In this document: positions 22,559-34,393 of the stretch, piece by piece
How the letters are laid out: each line of letters opens with the position of its first letter
How positions within the stretch are numbered: position 1 is the first letter of the stretch
NCBI GenBank assembly: GCA_023014335.1
Contig: JAECYW010000016.1
Span: 248,001-312,000 of the forward strand
DNA length: 64,000 nt
Direction: 5' to 3'
From: Galerina marginata
Lineage: Eukaryota; Basidiomycota; Agaricomycetes; Agaricales; Galerinaceae
Notes under the pieces: generated by a model
The model's input: only the letters and a program-made list of their open reading frames with translations
Database searches by the model: none
What the model was told of the DNA's origin: nothing
Position numbers and translations under genes: made by a program

Positions 22559-25500
22559 TGGATTGTGGTCGGAGCTGTATACTCGCAGATGCTGTGTTAA
22601 GAGGAAGAAAGGAAGATTGAAGCGTTTCGACCGTTGCTGGTCCATATATCTTCTATATATATGTACACCGAGTTTCAAGTTATCCACGCTGTCGCATAGA
22701 AACCTGCTGATCTGATTTCTGATATAAAATGTCAGTGCCTGCCGTCTCATGAATGAATCCCAGCGACTTTTTGGTCGACTCTCTACCAAGAATACATTTA
22801 TGAGAAAAGATTTGACGAAGAAAAGACAAGGACACCCAGGATTCACCATACGCTGAGCACGGGGAAAAAGCGGTGGCAGGTCCGTGGAGTCCGTGCAGGT
22901 CCGTGCAGCATGGCGACGCTCATACAATGATGAATTCTGCAATCTTCGCCATAAAGCTAGGACCTGGAACGAAGCTTTATCGAGTGTCTATCATTTCTCC
23001 TCGAAATAGCGCGAATAGACCTTACAAGGGACAGACGTGGACAAACCTTTATCAGGTTAGATGGATTGGGGAGTTATTCGTTCGTTCACATTGCGTATAT
23101 CTGAAGTGACGAAATAAGCATGCATTCGAGATGAGATTGATGCATTGACTCGGGATACTTAAATTCCCAGAGTCGACAGAGTCTCAGAGATGCCCGTGAA
23201 GAATGGAATTAAACGGTGTGTGGAGCTTTGTCGTGTGTATAGTTGGAACTGAGGCGCTGCCGCACACTAGGAAATTTACGAAAGTTTCCAGATGGCCAGT
23301 GGTGAGAAGACCCGAGATACCTCTGGTACTCGAGGTGGGCGGCCAAAAGATGTGTACTCCTGCAGCGTTCGGGAATCGGCATCCCCATCGGATACCAGAC
23401 CGAATGGCTTTGGCATTCGAACCAAACAGCGACAATCGAATCCCACTTCCGCTCCCATGCTCAACCAGTGACAACCACCAACTTGCTGCGTCTTATCGTA
23501 CCAGTGCACTGTTTCTTTTCTTCTTCTCAGAATGATATCCAGATGATAATGGTCAGCTCTATCCTTCTCTGACCTCTCAGCTTAACTTACCTTGGAATTT
23601 TTTTCCTCCAGCTCCTACACCCTCCTGATTCGATTCTAGGCCCTCAAGAATGCTGTTGCGGCGTTTCAACTTGGTTTCGACTTTGATGTGATCCAAAAGC
23701 CAGCCCTGGGTTCTCGGTAAGCGTACTTTTTGGAGGTTGTGGTGGAAATTGCGTTGATAAAAGCTTTTCGTTCAGTTATTGACTGGAATTCATGCGTTTT
23801 TCGGGCTCAAGCTACGCCTTACGATGTCCGCAAGTTGAACTCAACCAGGAAAGCAAACCAAACCACAAATATGCCCCCAGTCACCGGCAGGACTGTAAAG
23901 TTGTGCTGTACGCACATTTTACTCTCTGCGTCTATCATGTGAAATGCTTCTCGGATTCAACCTCGAACCGTACAGCGAGTACATAGAAGAAGATTTAGAA
24001 GAAATGGCTTACACTGCGGTCATTTCTGGGCTCCGTGCTTCAAGTCCTAGACCTTCCACCCTCCAGAGCCGATATTTTCTCCCAGGACGACGATCATCCA
24101 ACGTTTCTCAACAAGTCCTGTGAAAGGAGTCCTCAATATCACGCCGCCGACTCCGTAACCTTTCCCAACTACGTCTTTCCAATGACCACCTTCAGCTGAA
24201 ACTTTGTCAGCCTCTACTTATCCCATCCTCGTCAAACCTTAGACGTGGCCGCGTCGCTGTAACGCCCCTTCCACCAATCAGCCGATGATCTACACCAAAG
24301 GAAGGATTTCTGCAAGCGAAGACCTTGTTTGAACTTGGAAACGGGACTTTATGTTGTGAGCCTTCACGCAACTTGCATTCCTGTCCTGAAGAGTCTATCG
24401 CTCCGGATCCAGGGTTCAGCTGCAGTGTTGGTATCAAGAACTCAGCCAACGAGTGCGATGAGGGTGACGCTCTGCTCACATATGGTGGATGGGTCGGAGG
24501 TGTCGTTGCTGATGGCATGTAGGCCCCCGAGCGGGGTTGGATGGGGCCAGGCCATTCTCTCCCCTGCCGCCTGCGCGTTTTGTGAACCTTTCTACCTGAA
24601 AATCGTTTCGCCCTTTCGACGTAGGTTTTGGCAGAACCCCGGGTATCGGTGATCGGCTGGAACTGCCGGCCCGGGGCTGTGCCTGTCTTCAAAACCACAT
24701 CCCTGCCCGCCCTTTGGCCGAACGATCTCCTTCGCCATCGTCGGTCTGGCCGGTTTGCACTTTCAAGTCAACGTACCCGCCTTTTCTTCCATTGACTTCC
24801 GCCATTTGGCCCCTTTTTCACCTTTCACTTCCCACCGACTTCATCAAGTACTTGTGCCAGCGCATCCAGCTGTTCCTGTGGATCCACCTTCGTACCCTTT
24901 GACTTGTCGATGGCTGTTTTTTGCATCCTTCCTCAGTGTCCTTTCTTCCCGCGCTGGGCTTGGCACTCAAGGAACCATCCGCCGAAGATGTTGGAGTGGC
25001 ATATTTGTGCTGGGCCCATCTATAGTGGCCGACTTTCTCAAACTCGTACGATCACTACACACCACCGACGTCAGCCTGGCGAACGGTGAACTCATGTTCT
25101 TCATTTCTCAGATCACACCACGGACCACTACCCCTGCCAGCGGGGCAACCAAAGGGGTCCCTTCCAGCTTGAGTCGTCGAGCTGGCGAGTCCACGAAGAG
25201 CTCGGGCAACCACGGAACGACACTCATGTGGAGAAGGCGGGCTGGGAGGGGCACTATGCCCGGCTGTGCTCGGACTGGATTCGGTGCACTGGAGTTCTGC
25301 CATGAATGCAACAAGCTTCACCGTCAGTTTTATACACTATTAGGTGCGACTACAATTGATTTTCAGTTCCCTTTTTGCCTAACCGAAAACCCTCAGCTTG
25401 ATTCCCCATCTGAGTTCAACCTCGACCAACTATATGTGGCCCTGAACCTGCCTGCACCGACGCCGCTCACTCCCTAAACACGAGGAACCTACTTCTGTTC

Positions 25501-27289
25501 TTCCCGGTGCGACACGACGGTATGACTACCTTCAAGTGTTGGCCATTCAAAAGGTCCTATTGGCTCCAGGTTGCTCGTAAAACGACCGCTTTCATCACAC
25601 ACGTCCCTTTCCTTCCTCTCCACCTACGTTCCCATTGCCAGCCACAATATCTCCGTCCTTCACGCTGCTTCACGACAACGACCTCCTCGCCATTCTCTCC
25701 ACCGCTGCTCGCACCTCCATTGACGCCATCCACTTATTGCCATCAAACCCGGTTCGCAGTGCGTTTGGGCACTGGCATCTCCACTTCGCGATCCTTCGAA
25801 GATTAAAACGCTTATGGAGGAGTTTAGTGCACGCTTTCTGGGCATGTGGTTGATGTGCACACGGATGCATGTGTATTTGAGTTAGAGTCCACATCCACGA
25901 GTGAGGAGGAGGAAAGACGTGCCTGCCGGAACCGCCGGTCCGCTGCGGTGCCTGGATTTTGAAAGCTGCATTTCGTGTCTTCGAAAAATAATTTCCAGCC
26001 CTCCATCCGTCAGCGTAATCCATCTCACCAACGTCGGCCTTGTTAGTTTGCACATCGACCTTCGTGTAGCCGCCGTCTCATGGATCAACGTCAAGATCTT
26101 TGTGGTCATCTTACCTTTAGCTCCCGGGGCATTTCCACCACCTTCGACTACCCTTCTTCAGCACGATCTTCTTCGATATCGTCGGTCTTGATCATTCAAG
26201 CATTAAGGTTGACGTACCCGACCCCTCCTTTCTCTACTTTGAGATATCAATTTTCCTTACAATATCTGTGCCACGTCATCACTTAAAGATTCACTCTCAA
26301 CCATTGCCTCAAGTACTTTTGGCAGCTTGCATAGCTATAAGTGCGATCGATATTCGTGCGTGTTTACTTGTCTACCTAGCCGCTACTTCTAACCGTTGAC
26401 AGGATTGGCTCCGATGATTCAATTTTGGAGATCCTCAGCCTGCTTGTCCATTTCACGCGTCGACTTGGTAGAGAGTTCCCCAGACTATCCGGCCTCCGTA
26501 ACAGGTGTTCAAAACTCGAGGACCGCGTTTTTCTCTTCCACTGTTAGGCCTGGGGTTAAGGAAAGGTCCCTCAACGACATTTTGGCTGCATTTAACGTTC
26601 TACTCGTTCCTGCTCGTTTCTACCGTCACTTGATTTAAATAATGTACCAGAATTTCGAAAATTGAGTATTGAACCTTGATTCTTAGCGCTTGGAGTTTAA
26701 TTTCAGGCAGGTAAGAGTAGTGTGCCTGCTTGAGTCTCAAACTTCAGCAATAGTATTACTTTAAGGTAGCAGACCTTCACGAATTGACACCAGAATGATC
26801 TCGCTGAGTTGTTTACGGTTATTCACAAGCCGGAAGATTTTCATACTTTAATGATGAAAGTAGAGCCTCATTGCAGCGACATGCCTCCGAATTGTGGGAG
26901 CAAAGACAATGCACTTAGTTCCGGATCCTAAAACAGTTGCAGTCTGAGTAAGTCTTCGTCCTGTATGACTCCCTGATGGAGCTTATCATCGTAATAATAA
27001 GCTTGCTCTCGACGAAGCTGCGATCAAGTTCAAGAAGACGGTGGAACAGTCCGGCTGTGTCACAGTAATGAACGCTTTCGCGAAAAGATAATGAGGCGAT
27101 CAATTGATACCAACTGTACTCGAGTATTCATTAGTAGGCAAGTCAGTGTGCAATAATGTATAAACGTACCATAAATATGCAAGCTCCGAAATTACTTTCT
27201 CGATTTAAGAATATCTGCCAATCGCGCCGCGTAGTAAATTCTGTACTCATGCACAAAGGATCAGTCATACCTATAGTATGTCGCGGTCT
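22559..27289. other. About 4.7 kb repeat-rich DNA without a recognised gene
   Basis: Contains copy B of the dispersed repeat (about 23370-24240). Related, degenerate stretches appear around 24690-25480 and 25840-26290 (for example TCGTCGGTCT...GACGTACCCG words in both). An open frame of 240 codons at 24755-25477 has no motif, no splice partner and repeat-like neighbours. I consider the region non-coding. Confidence 0.45.
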
Positions 27290-28130
27290 AAGTATCTTCT
27301 AAATACGTGTGGATATGTCGGAGTGTCCATCCCCGAGCCGCTAGCGCCTGACAAAAGGTCGAACTATTGGTGTTGATGGGTCGAGTGACGGGATGAACAA
27401 GAGGACGAAAAAGTACGAGAAGTAGGAGAAAAGAACAGCAGGCCGAGCATAAGGACAAGAAAGGGGAGGGGATGTGACAAGAAGGATGAGGATGAAATAA
27501 GTAAACAGGGGGGAAGCCAGGCGACGAAAAAGAGTGGAGGGAATGCGCGACCACAAATGGAAGGACAAATGAGGTACAGATATCGAAGGAAGGGATGACA
27601 AACGCCGAAGAAAGAACACTTCGCGGATGGAAGGAAAAAGAAGGAACAAATATACGAACCAGACCAACCAACCCATCCCGTTGTTGCGAGACCGGGCAAT
27701 CCAGTTTTCCTCGTCCTTCTCCATCGCCGAGTCCTCCATCCTGAGCAGGGACCTGACTGGCTGGTCCTGATACCGGTACGGCTGCGGGTGGAAGGAAGGG
27801 AAAGCCAATCACCTCTTCCTAGCGCTAAGTTCAACCATCAGAGGTACCTTTGTTCCCAGCCCATAATACCGTCCAGTGGTTCAAACTTGAAATGCGGTCA
27901 TTCGAAACAGAGGAGGATTGCATTGTCGATGCCGCTGTTGGAGGTGAACTTGCGCATAGTCGGGGGCGAAGCCAGCCGTTAGAGAAGTGGATCTAGGCTA
28001 CGGCGCGGGAGTGGACCTGCGAGTGTGGCGTGCCGTTGCGAGTACGGTGTGAGTGAGACGGGATGTTGTTGCGAATATCAGGACAGGTTCAAGTTATGCC
28101 CAGATCTGTCTGCCCAAATGAAGCATAAAA
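27290..28130. repeat. Partner of the segmental copy at 17400-18100
   Basis: Diverged but collinear with 17400-18100. It lies about 1.6 kb upstream of the STAND gene start. Open frames on the minus strand exist in both copies but are not conserved in detail. Confidence 0.7.
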
Positions 28131-28516
28131 ATAAAACACCTTTGGTTTGCATTCGCGGATGACGATTATCGCAAGACCAACAGAGCAAAGTACTAGTGCG
28201 CCTGGGTTTGATGGGGAATCAGTAGTCTCGTTCCCGACGTTATAGGGCACGATCTCTGTATCTCAGGCGGTACGGTAGGCGGACCGACAGAGTTTAAAGT
28301 CGGAGGCAAAAAAACATGAAAAAGTTGATGGTAGAGATCCTGCGGTCGTTTTGTTCAGGTTTTTTGACTCCGATTTTATTCTCCGCCGGATCTCTCTGGA
28401 GCCGAGATTAGGGAATCAGACTGATTAAGCCGTTTGCGCTATTGAATCTCCGCATTATGTGATTGACGGAAAACGCCGTCAGCGGGATGAACATGTCTTC
28501 GACCTGGCGGTCTAAC

Positions 28517-28675
28517 TACTATGGGTTCCCTGAACATCGGACAGACCCCTCAGTCGGACAAGCCAATCAGATCGCTTCATTTGCACAGCTCATCAGTCAC
28601 CTCGTCACATTCCTCTGCCAAAAGTGTGACTTGTCCGACTGAGGGGTCCGTCCGATGTTCAGGGAACCCATAGTA
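28517..28675. mobile_element. 159-bp MITE with 48-bp terminal inverted repeats
   Basis: Left end TACTATGGGTTCCCTGAAC and right end its exact inverse. The repeats run about 48 bp with one mismatch, leaving a centre of roughly 60 bp. TA occurs at both edges, as for a Tc1/mariner-type target duplication. No coding capacity. Confidence 0.9.
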
Positions 28676-29514
28676 TAGGTGAGGCCTGCCTCAGAGGTAA
28701 CTGAGTTTGAATTGACTTACTACATTTGTTCACACGACTTACCGCATTAGCTAACGCGACTTACTTCTTTAGGAAGCTGAAATTTGGCAGAGAGAGCACC
28801 TCGACGAGGCCCTGCAGCCTTCCACATATCTTGGATCAACCTGAAAAAATTCAAATTTGTTCTCTGACTATTTGAATACAAGTCTAAATAGCCTTTAAGC
28901 CATGTACATTTAATGTAATATAGTAAATGAATTGTTTAAATAGCTTCACTGGTGGATCTGGTTAGTAAATTGACCATTCAAGGATGAATATGCCACTTCC
29001 TTCCACAAAACTTGAGTAGTTTGGAACTAACAAATATAGAAGCATATTAGCCGATTCAAATTTGAGAATAGCGCGAAATTCTGTCTAGAAATCGGTGCAA
29101 AACACAATTTTCTACCATTTTGAGGCTTGGAACCCACTGATCCTGGACTGCATGGGTGATTAAATATTTAAACAAGCGTATTCTAAGAGATACGGTAAGG
29201 TAATAGTATTCTATGCTAAAATTTTATCTCACCGGCGCGGCTGTTTAGCACAAGCACGCGCAGATGAGTTTTCCGCGGGGCCTTTTGGCACCCTGATATT
29301 GCGCCGCAGGCGCCGGAAATTTTCTATCTTTTTGCTCTATTCCAACTCGCTATCTACGAGGTTCAAAATGTAAATTTTTCAAGAGACTACATCGAAGTGG
29401 GAGGGAGTATATTAATTTCTCCGTCCCCTTCTCTCTCTCTGCGATCAATTAATTAATTAATTAATTCTTTTCGTGGAGGCCACACCTATAGTTAGACCGC
29501 CTTCGACCTCCCCT
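28676..29514. other. Unexplained insert upstream of the receptor gene
   Basis: Absent from the sister copy at 18100. A+T-rich, with a (TTAA)n run at 29447-29466. No ORF or terminal repeat that I can see. Confidence 0.4.
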
Positions 29515-29751
29515 TCTGTCCATCCACATCCAATCCACATCCACTGGGCAGGGAATGATATAGGAAATACAGAGAAAAGTTTATTAATAAATCTCAATCT
29601 TACAAAAATTCAGCATGGTCATGGCACTGCCCCAATCTGACAGTGGGAAACACGATGTTTCTCCTTGACATACGGCTGTGCTATGAGGCATTGCACATGT
29701 TCGACTTTCCTATTCTCTTCCCTTACGCTCATAGTTCTCTGTTCTCTCAAT

Positions 29752-30960
29752 ATGGCGACCGATAAACCATTGCTACTCAGCACGCTCCTCGGAAGTAAGT
29801 ATGCGATAGCAATTTAATGGCGTTGTTTTAACTTATATGTCTAGATGTCGAAGTTGAAGGTGATCTTAAAACTAGAAAAAGGGAAATGCGGTCACAGTAC
29901 TCTGTACGGCTTTATGTGGACGACAAGAAGGTCGCGAAGTCTCTAAACCAGCATGCCTCGTTGATTCTCAAATGGGAATGGAATACAGACCATCAAATGT
30001 GGGTCTTTGTCTCATGGATCATCGGCCAATATTCACGTCCTGGAATTAGCTGGTTTGAGCCATCGTCAGTAATGAAGATTGCGGTATACCGTGGTTTTGG
30101 GACCGCCATCGATGCGAAGGATCTTGTGGGACAGCATCAGGCGAACATCGTAGACCTGCTCCAAAATAGTGAGTAAATTGTTTGCTGTCTGCATGCCCTA
30201 GCCTTGAAGACGACTTAATTAGGCGCCGGTCTTGCCCTGACGGATGCGAAGGGCGTCGCTATTCCTATCAAAATGACGATAGCCTTGTCTCCCATTCCCG
30301 AATCGGAGCACTACATCCAAAAATTTATGGAAAAGGTTGACACCGATGTTTCTCGCCTGTCAAGCAATGGCACAGTGGCGAGCACCGTTTCGACACTCGG
30401 ACAAGTCTTAAAGTTAACCAAGAATATTATGGATCAACTTTCTAAGGTACGACATTAAACTCTATATCTATCGACCCATACGCTAACGCGGCTGCTCGTT
30501 GTGATCAGGCGCACCCGATGCTCAACGCATCGTGGACTATTTTTTCCAGTCTTTACCAGGTGAATCATCCAGTAAACCGCAGCCGGACTTATTCAAATAT
30601 TATTACTCGAGCAGGCCGTACAGGAAACGGATATCCAGGATGAATCCATCCGAGAACTGGCCAGCACCTTGCGTGAATTGTTGGGTACTGCAAATACGGT
30701 TCCTAACCTGCCTGAAATCCCAGATACGACCAAGGTCATCGAAGAGATTAGCCGTCAATCACTACAGGTTGCATCGCTCATTCACGAATATACTAAATTG
30801 CATTTCGCGAGTAAGTTAATCCCACTGATCCTGATTCACGTCAAATTTGATGGCCATTTCTTGTAGAGCGTACCGTACAGATCCAAGTATCCGGCAATCT
30901 AAAATCACGTATTGCAGAGTGCCAAAAACGCTGCGCCGTTCTGAAGGACACCTTCTACAG
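29752..30960 (+). pseudogene. STAND/NACHT receptor, N-terminal half (5' part of the split gene)
   Basis: First half of a fungal NLR-like receptor whose second half resumes at 60553. Exons: 29752-29794, 29845-30168 (possibly with an in-frame 51-bp intron 29999-30049), 30223-30446, 30509-30558, 30615-30810 and 30867-30960. The encoded part is a C2-like domain (YSVRLYVDDKKV...KIAVYR...LVGQHQANIVDLL). A helical region follows, as in Agaricomycete receptors (an SWTIF-type helix, then RCAVLKDTFYS). Coding ends in mid-codon at TTCTACAG, after which foreign sequence gives a stop at about 30981. Exon 4 has five T where six are needed (30538-30544), a one-base deletion that shifts the frame; this fits decay of a dead gene. 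The promoter region is duplicated at 18100-18395. Confidence 0.82.
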
Positions 30961-30961
30961 T

Positions 30962-30985
30962 TACGAGTCTTTTACGCAGTAAAAG
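30962..30985 (+). repeat. Left terminus: 12-bp asymmetric inverted repeat and adjoining hairpin
   Basis: TACGAGTCTTTT at 30962-30973 is the inverse of 60509-60520. It overlaps a small hairpin, CTTTTAC-gca-GTAAAAG (30969-30985). Confidence 0.75.
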
Positions 30986-31366
30986 CGAGTTCTTTTAATC
31001 CACACCGACCCCAGGAATTTGAATGTCGCGACACCCTGTTGGCCCCCATCAATGATGGCATCAATTCACGTGATGCCCGGTATTCGGCCTTTAATATCGG
31101 CTATTATGATTATGTAATGTATTATTAATCTGGGTTATGTCTATATGTAGTATATTATGTAAATATCGTCTTGGCACTTTTCTTGGCTTATTGATATCTG
31201 AGACGCTGTGGATTTTGGGGCGTATTGCCCGCTCGAAAGATGCGGATGTGATCAAATTCAATAACAAACTGAAACATTTAATATTTATATACGCCCATAA
31301 GTTCTTCAGTATAAATCGATTCTCTTCCGATCCTGACTATGCTCTGGTCGTTGTTCATTCAGTAGC

Positions 31367-32203
31367 CTATAATGTATGGGTCAGTGTGGTTTTGATATTC
31401 CTAGCTTTTCGTACCTCTGGTATGTCGTTTGCAATACATTTGTTCTGCTTGATTTGCCAGGAGAACTCTTCTCCGATTGCTTGCAGTGTTCCGTTCAGAT
31501 CGCCAATGGGGATGAACAACGCAGAGCTGCAGAGAGTTCGTCTGGTGAAAAGACAGTAGTGAGACTGACCGCACTTGTGGGCATGACGATCGACTTGTGC
31601 TTCAAAGGGTTGAATAAAGGTGATTCCCCGAGTCTTGTATTTCTGAAAGCAAAGAATGGCGCTGTCGACGCTGACGACTCCTTTGCGTTCAAGAGTGAGT
31701 CGCGGATATAATGAAACGAGGCCATAATGGGCTATGTAGTTCATGACGATAGTCGAATGAAACTCTGTAATAGTCCTAAGGGTGCCTTCCATCGAGTCGG
31801 TGAAAATGACATTAATCTTCTTTTCAGCAGTGGGATGATCGTAGGTCGATATGGAACGCACTGAGCTGGACGTATAGAGGGTGGCAATCTTAGGTTTGTT
31901 GGGTATTTCGAGATATCCACAATCCCTGATAAGCGTTAGCAGTATAGCGCTGGTGGAAGAAGGGACGTAGAAATCGATATCTCCAGGTATGAATAGGCCG
32001 GGATGCATTGCAAGTAATGCGACTGAGCCAGATATCACGGCTTTGCTGAGGAGCATAGCTGTCAGGAGGCGATCCCTAGGACCAATACCGAAGATGGTGT
32101 GAATATCTTGCAGAACGTCAAGAACGTCCTGTTGTGCTTGTTTCATCGTTTGGTTATAAGGCTGTGATATGCCCAGGAGCAAGTGAGCTGCTGGTAGTAT
32201 CAA
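31367..32203 (-). CDS. Nucleotidyltransferase-like protein, 278 aa
   Basis: Single-exon ORF with no internal defects. The region SGSVALLAMHPG...GDIDFYVP (about residues 58-80) resembles the fungal nucleotidyltransferase-fold family common in Agaricomycetes: a G-S motif followed by a D-x-D pair. Further on come a VMNYI helix and an LYPRLTL block, then a Cys/His-rich tail (HKCGQSHYC, LC) that may bind metal. The substrate is unknown; such folds are also seen in antitoxin-type and kinase-like proteins. It is the first cargo gene after the left end of the putative element and points towards that end. An uncharacterised F-box- or transposon-associated protein is the alternative. Confidence 0.62.
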   Translation of the reverse strand: MILPAAHLLLGISQPYNQTMKQAQQDVLDVLQDIHTIFGIGPRDRLLTAMLLSKAVISGSVALLAMHPGLFIPGDIDFYVPSSTSAILLTLIRDCGYLEIPNKPKIATLYTSSSVRSISTYDHPTAEKKINVIFTDSMEGTLRTITEFHSTIVMNYIAHYGLVSLYPRLTLERKGVVSVDSAILCFQKYKTRGITFIQPFEAQVDRHAHKCGQSHYCLFTRRTLCSSALFIPIGDLNGTLQAIGEEFSWQIKQNKCIANDIPEVRKARNIKTTLTHTL

Positions 32204-32463
32204 TCAGTATTTGTCTTTTGGGATACGTTGCCGTGCGTACTTTCGACCATGTATTTTGAACGTGGTGTGATGACTGGAGGAGAGAGGATGAGGATCAGAC
32301 TGAAGCCCTATGTGAAATTTCTTTCGCCTTTTTGACTACGGGACTTTTATTTTCCCGATCTCATCGTCTCATCGAGCCTGTGGCGAATTTTGACTTCAAG
32401 CAAAAAATAGGCATACGTTGTAAACTGAGTATTACAGGAACCCCTTTGTATCTTAGCAACTCC

Positions 32464-34088
32464 CTATTGTCCAATATTCATTTTTGACAAACGGCGCTCC
32501 GTTTCGTCTACCGCTTCTCGGTCAGTATAGAGAGCTTTCCTTTTTCCGGTCAAGAGCGGTGTTTGAGCCACTGGTGTAAATCGACTGCGCATGCGAAGAA
32601 TAGCTGCTTTCTGTATTTATATCGCTATTAGTTCAGGCGTGATAGAGTTGAATGATTTTACATACGTCTCTTGCTTCTTGGTTGAGGAGTAGGATAGCAC
32701 GTAGTTGAGAAATCATATTGAATCGGTTGTTCTTAGATGGGAATACCGTAAACGATATTGAAAGTTCGACAATATCTCCAATTCGAATGGAAGTAGGATT
32801 GATGGGAGCATACCTGGATATTCGGTTAGTTTTAGTGTTCCAACAAGTGGTTGATACGCACCGAGTAACACCATCCTGGTTGATGCTTCTGGACCGGTAC
32901 TCGACTACATTGTCACGTCCATGGATATAGCCATCACCTATCATTCCCGTCAATACGCCATTTGGGTCGACCAATGGATGGAACTGGAATTCCCCAGAGG
33001 TATCGGCCAACATGCTGGATTTAGAGAAGTATCGGGAGTGGGCATCTATCGCTCTAAAATCCTGAAAAGTACCACCTTGCCACCCATCAAGTGAGTCGCT
33101 TGGGAAGTTGTTCGAAAATGCTAGGTATATTAGTTCAATATTTTGACTGGCTTTCTCAAACGTATCCGTTCCCAGTCCGGTGATTGTTACAGCTTGTCTT
33201 ATATATGGGCGTTGTCGTACCATGGCTGATGCGTTGCTGAAGTCGGGTTTTATGTCAGTGTATCTGCTAGAAATTTTGCCGTCTTACTTACATTGGTTGT
33301 GCAACTGGGGGCAACATCTTGTTGCAAACGATGCCTTGAACCCTAAGAACAATTTCTTCAATTGTTCCTTGGTCATCGCTGAGTTCGGTGAGTCGCCACG
33401 CTCGTGGAGCTGAAAACTCTGTTATCTGGAGTTCGGGAACCTTAAGCATCTATCGTCAGTCTCCGTACTGTAAATATGCGATAGAGACAGTAAACTTGCC
33501 TGGGCTTGTGCAAGCTGTACGATCTGTCCAGTATTTGTATGGAGCGTATTACGGTCATTTGATATTTCTACCAATTTGGCCTCTAAAAAAAATGTGTTCG
33601 ATGGATATTCAGGATGATAAGCACTTAGAGCACTTACTTGCTTGCTCGATGTCATAGAATTCGTCCATTGAAGTCGGGCGGTAGTATGCGACTTGGGTAT
33701 TACTTTTCGATAGCGACTCTATCAGACCTTCCATACTCTTCTCGGCTCTAATAATTCCAAGTCCATTTTTGCATTGAAACGCGATTAGTCTGATCGCCCA
33801 ATTGTTTCGGGCGCCATGCAACCATGTGTTCCACACTTCGTCGTAGTGCTTTCCTTCTTCTTGATCTTTCTCTTTATGGCGAGCTTGGTGTTGAAATATA
33901 TTGTGCCTTTCTTCCTTGGGTTGCATTGGACCGTCCATCGTTGCATTTTTCTTATCAAACATCGAAATCGAAGTGTTGCTTGCTTTTGGCGCAGTCTGCA
34001 CCGTAATTTGAGTTGCTGGTACTTTGCTTGTATTTTCCGATATGTATATTCGGCCGATCATTTTAGGGCTTGGATACCATGGAGCCAT
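32464..34088 (-). CDS. Unknown six-exon cargo protein, 453 aa
   Basis: Exons 33638-34088, 33500-33582, 33292-33449, 32862-33236, 32666-32813 and 32464-32610 splice in phase to 453 aa. Intron 2 (33450-33499) begins GCAAGT, a GC-AG intron. The N-terminus has a charged coiled segment and the motif DEVWNTWLHGARNNWAIRLI. The C-terminal half contains GMIGDGYIHGRDNVVEYRSR and RIGDIVELSISF...NRFNMISQLRAILLL, a domain I remember from many uncharacterised Agaricomycete proteins without a named function. The tail is basic. It is divergently arranged with the 611-aa gene, sharing a 305-bp promoter region that includes a CCAAT word near 34210. No defects, so it is likely under selection or recently acquired. 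Confidence 0.7.
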
Positions 34089-34393
34089 ATGTTAGATTCC
34101 TTTTTTTGCAGACCTGCTGGCCTTATGCCACATGCCTGCTACGCATCTCTTTTGACGTTCTTGGCATTCGGCCTGAAGATTGCTAAGTTCCAAGCTTCTT
34201 ACATTCTATCGGCCAATAAAAAGCCTGCATAGCATCATTCTTGTATCCACTGAGGTGATGGTCGGGTGCGGTCAGTAGAGACCGTCTATCTTGCATCGTA
34301 TGGCCTTGAGATCACGATTTCTGTGGGCTCCTTGTCTGCATATGATTTAAAAAGCGGGTGGTCTATCCGTCCTGTCGTTCGTTACTCTTCGTT
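34089..34393. promoter_or_regulatory. Divergent promoter between two cargo genes
   Basis: 305 bp between the minus-strand ATG at 34088 and the plus-strand ATG at 34394. CCAAT followed by AATAAAA occurs at about 34210. Confidence 0.45.

Noticed and set aside
24755..25477. Open frame of 240 codons on the plus strand
   Set aside because: No motif, no splice structure, and it lies in degenerate dispersed repeats with similar fragments nearby; probably a chance ORF in C+T-rich sequence.
27288..27812. Three overlapping minus-strand frames of 155-174 codons
   Set aside because: They overlap in different phases, are pyrimidine/purine biased, and the duplicate at 17401-17772 does not preserve the frame.
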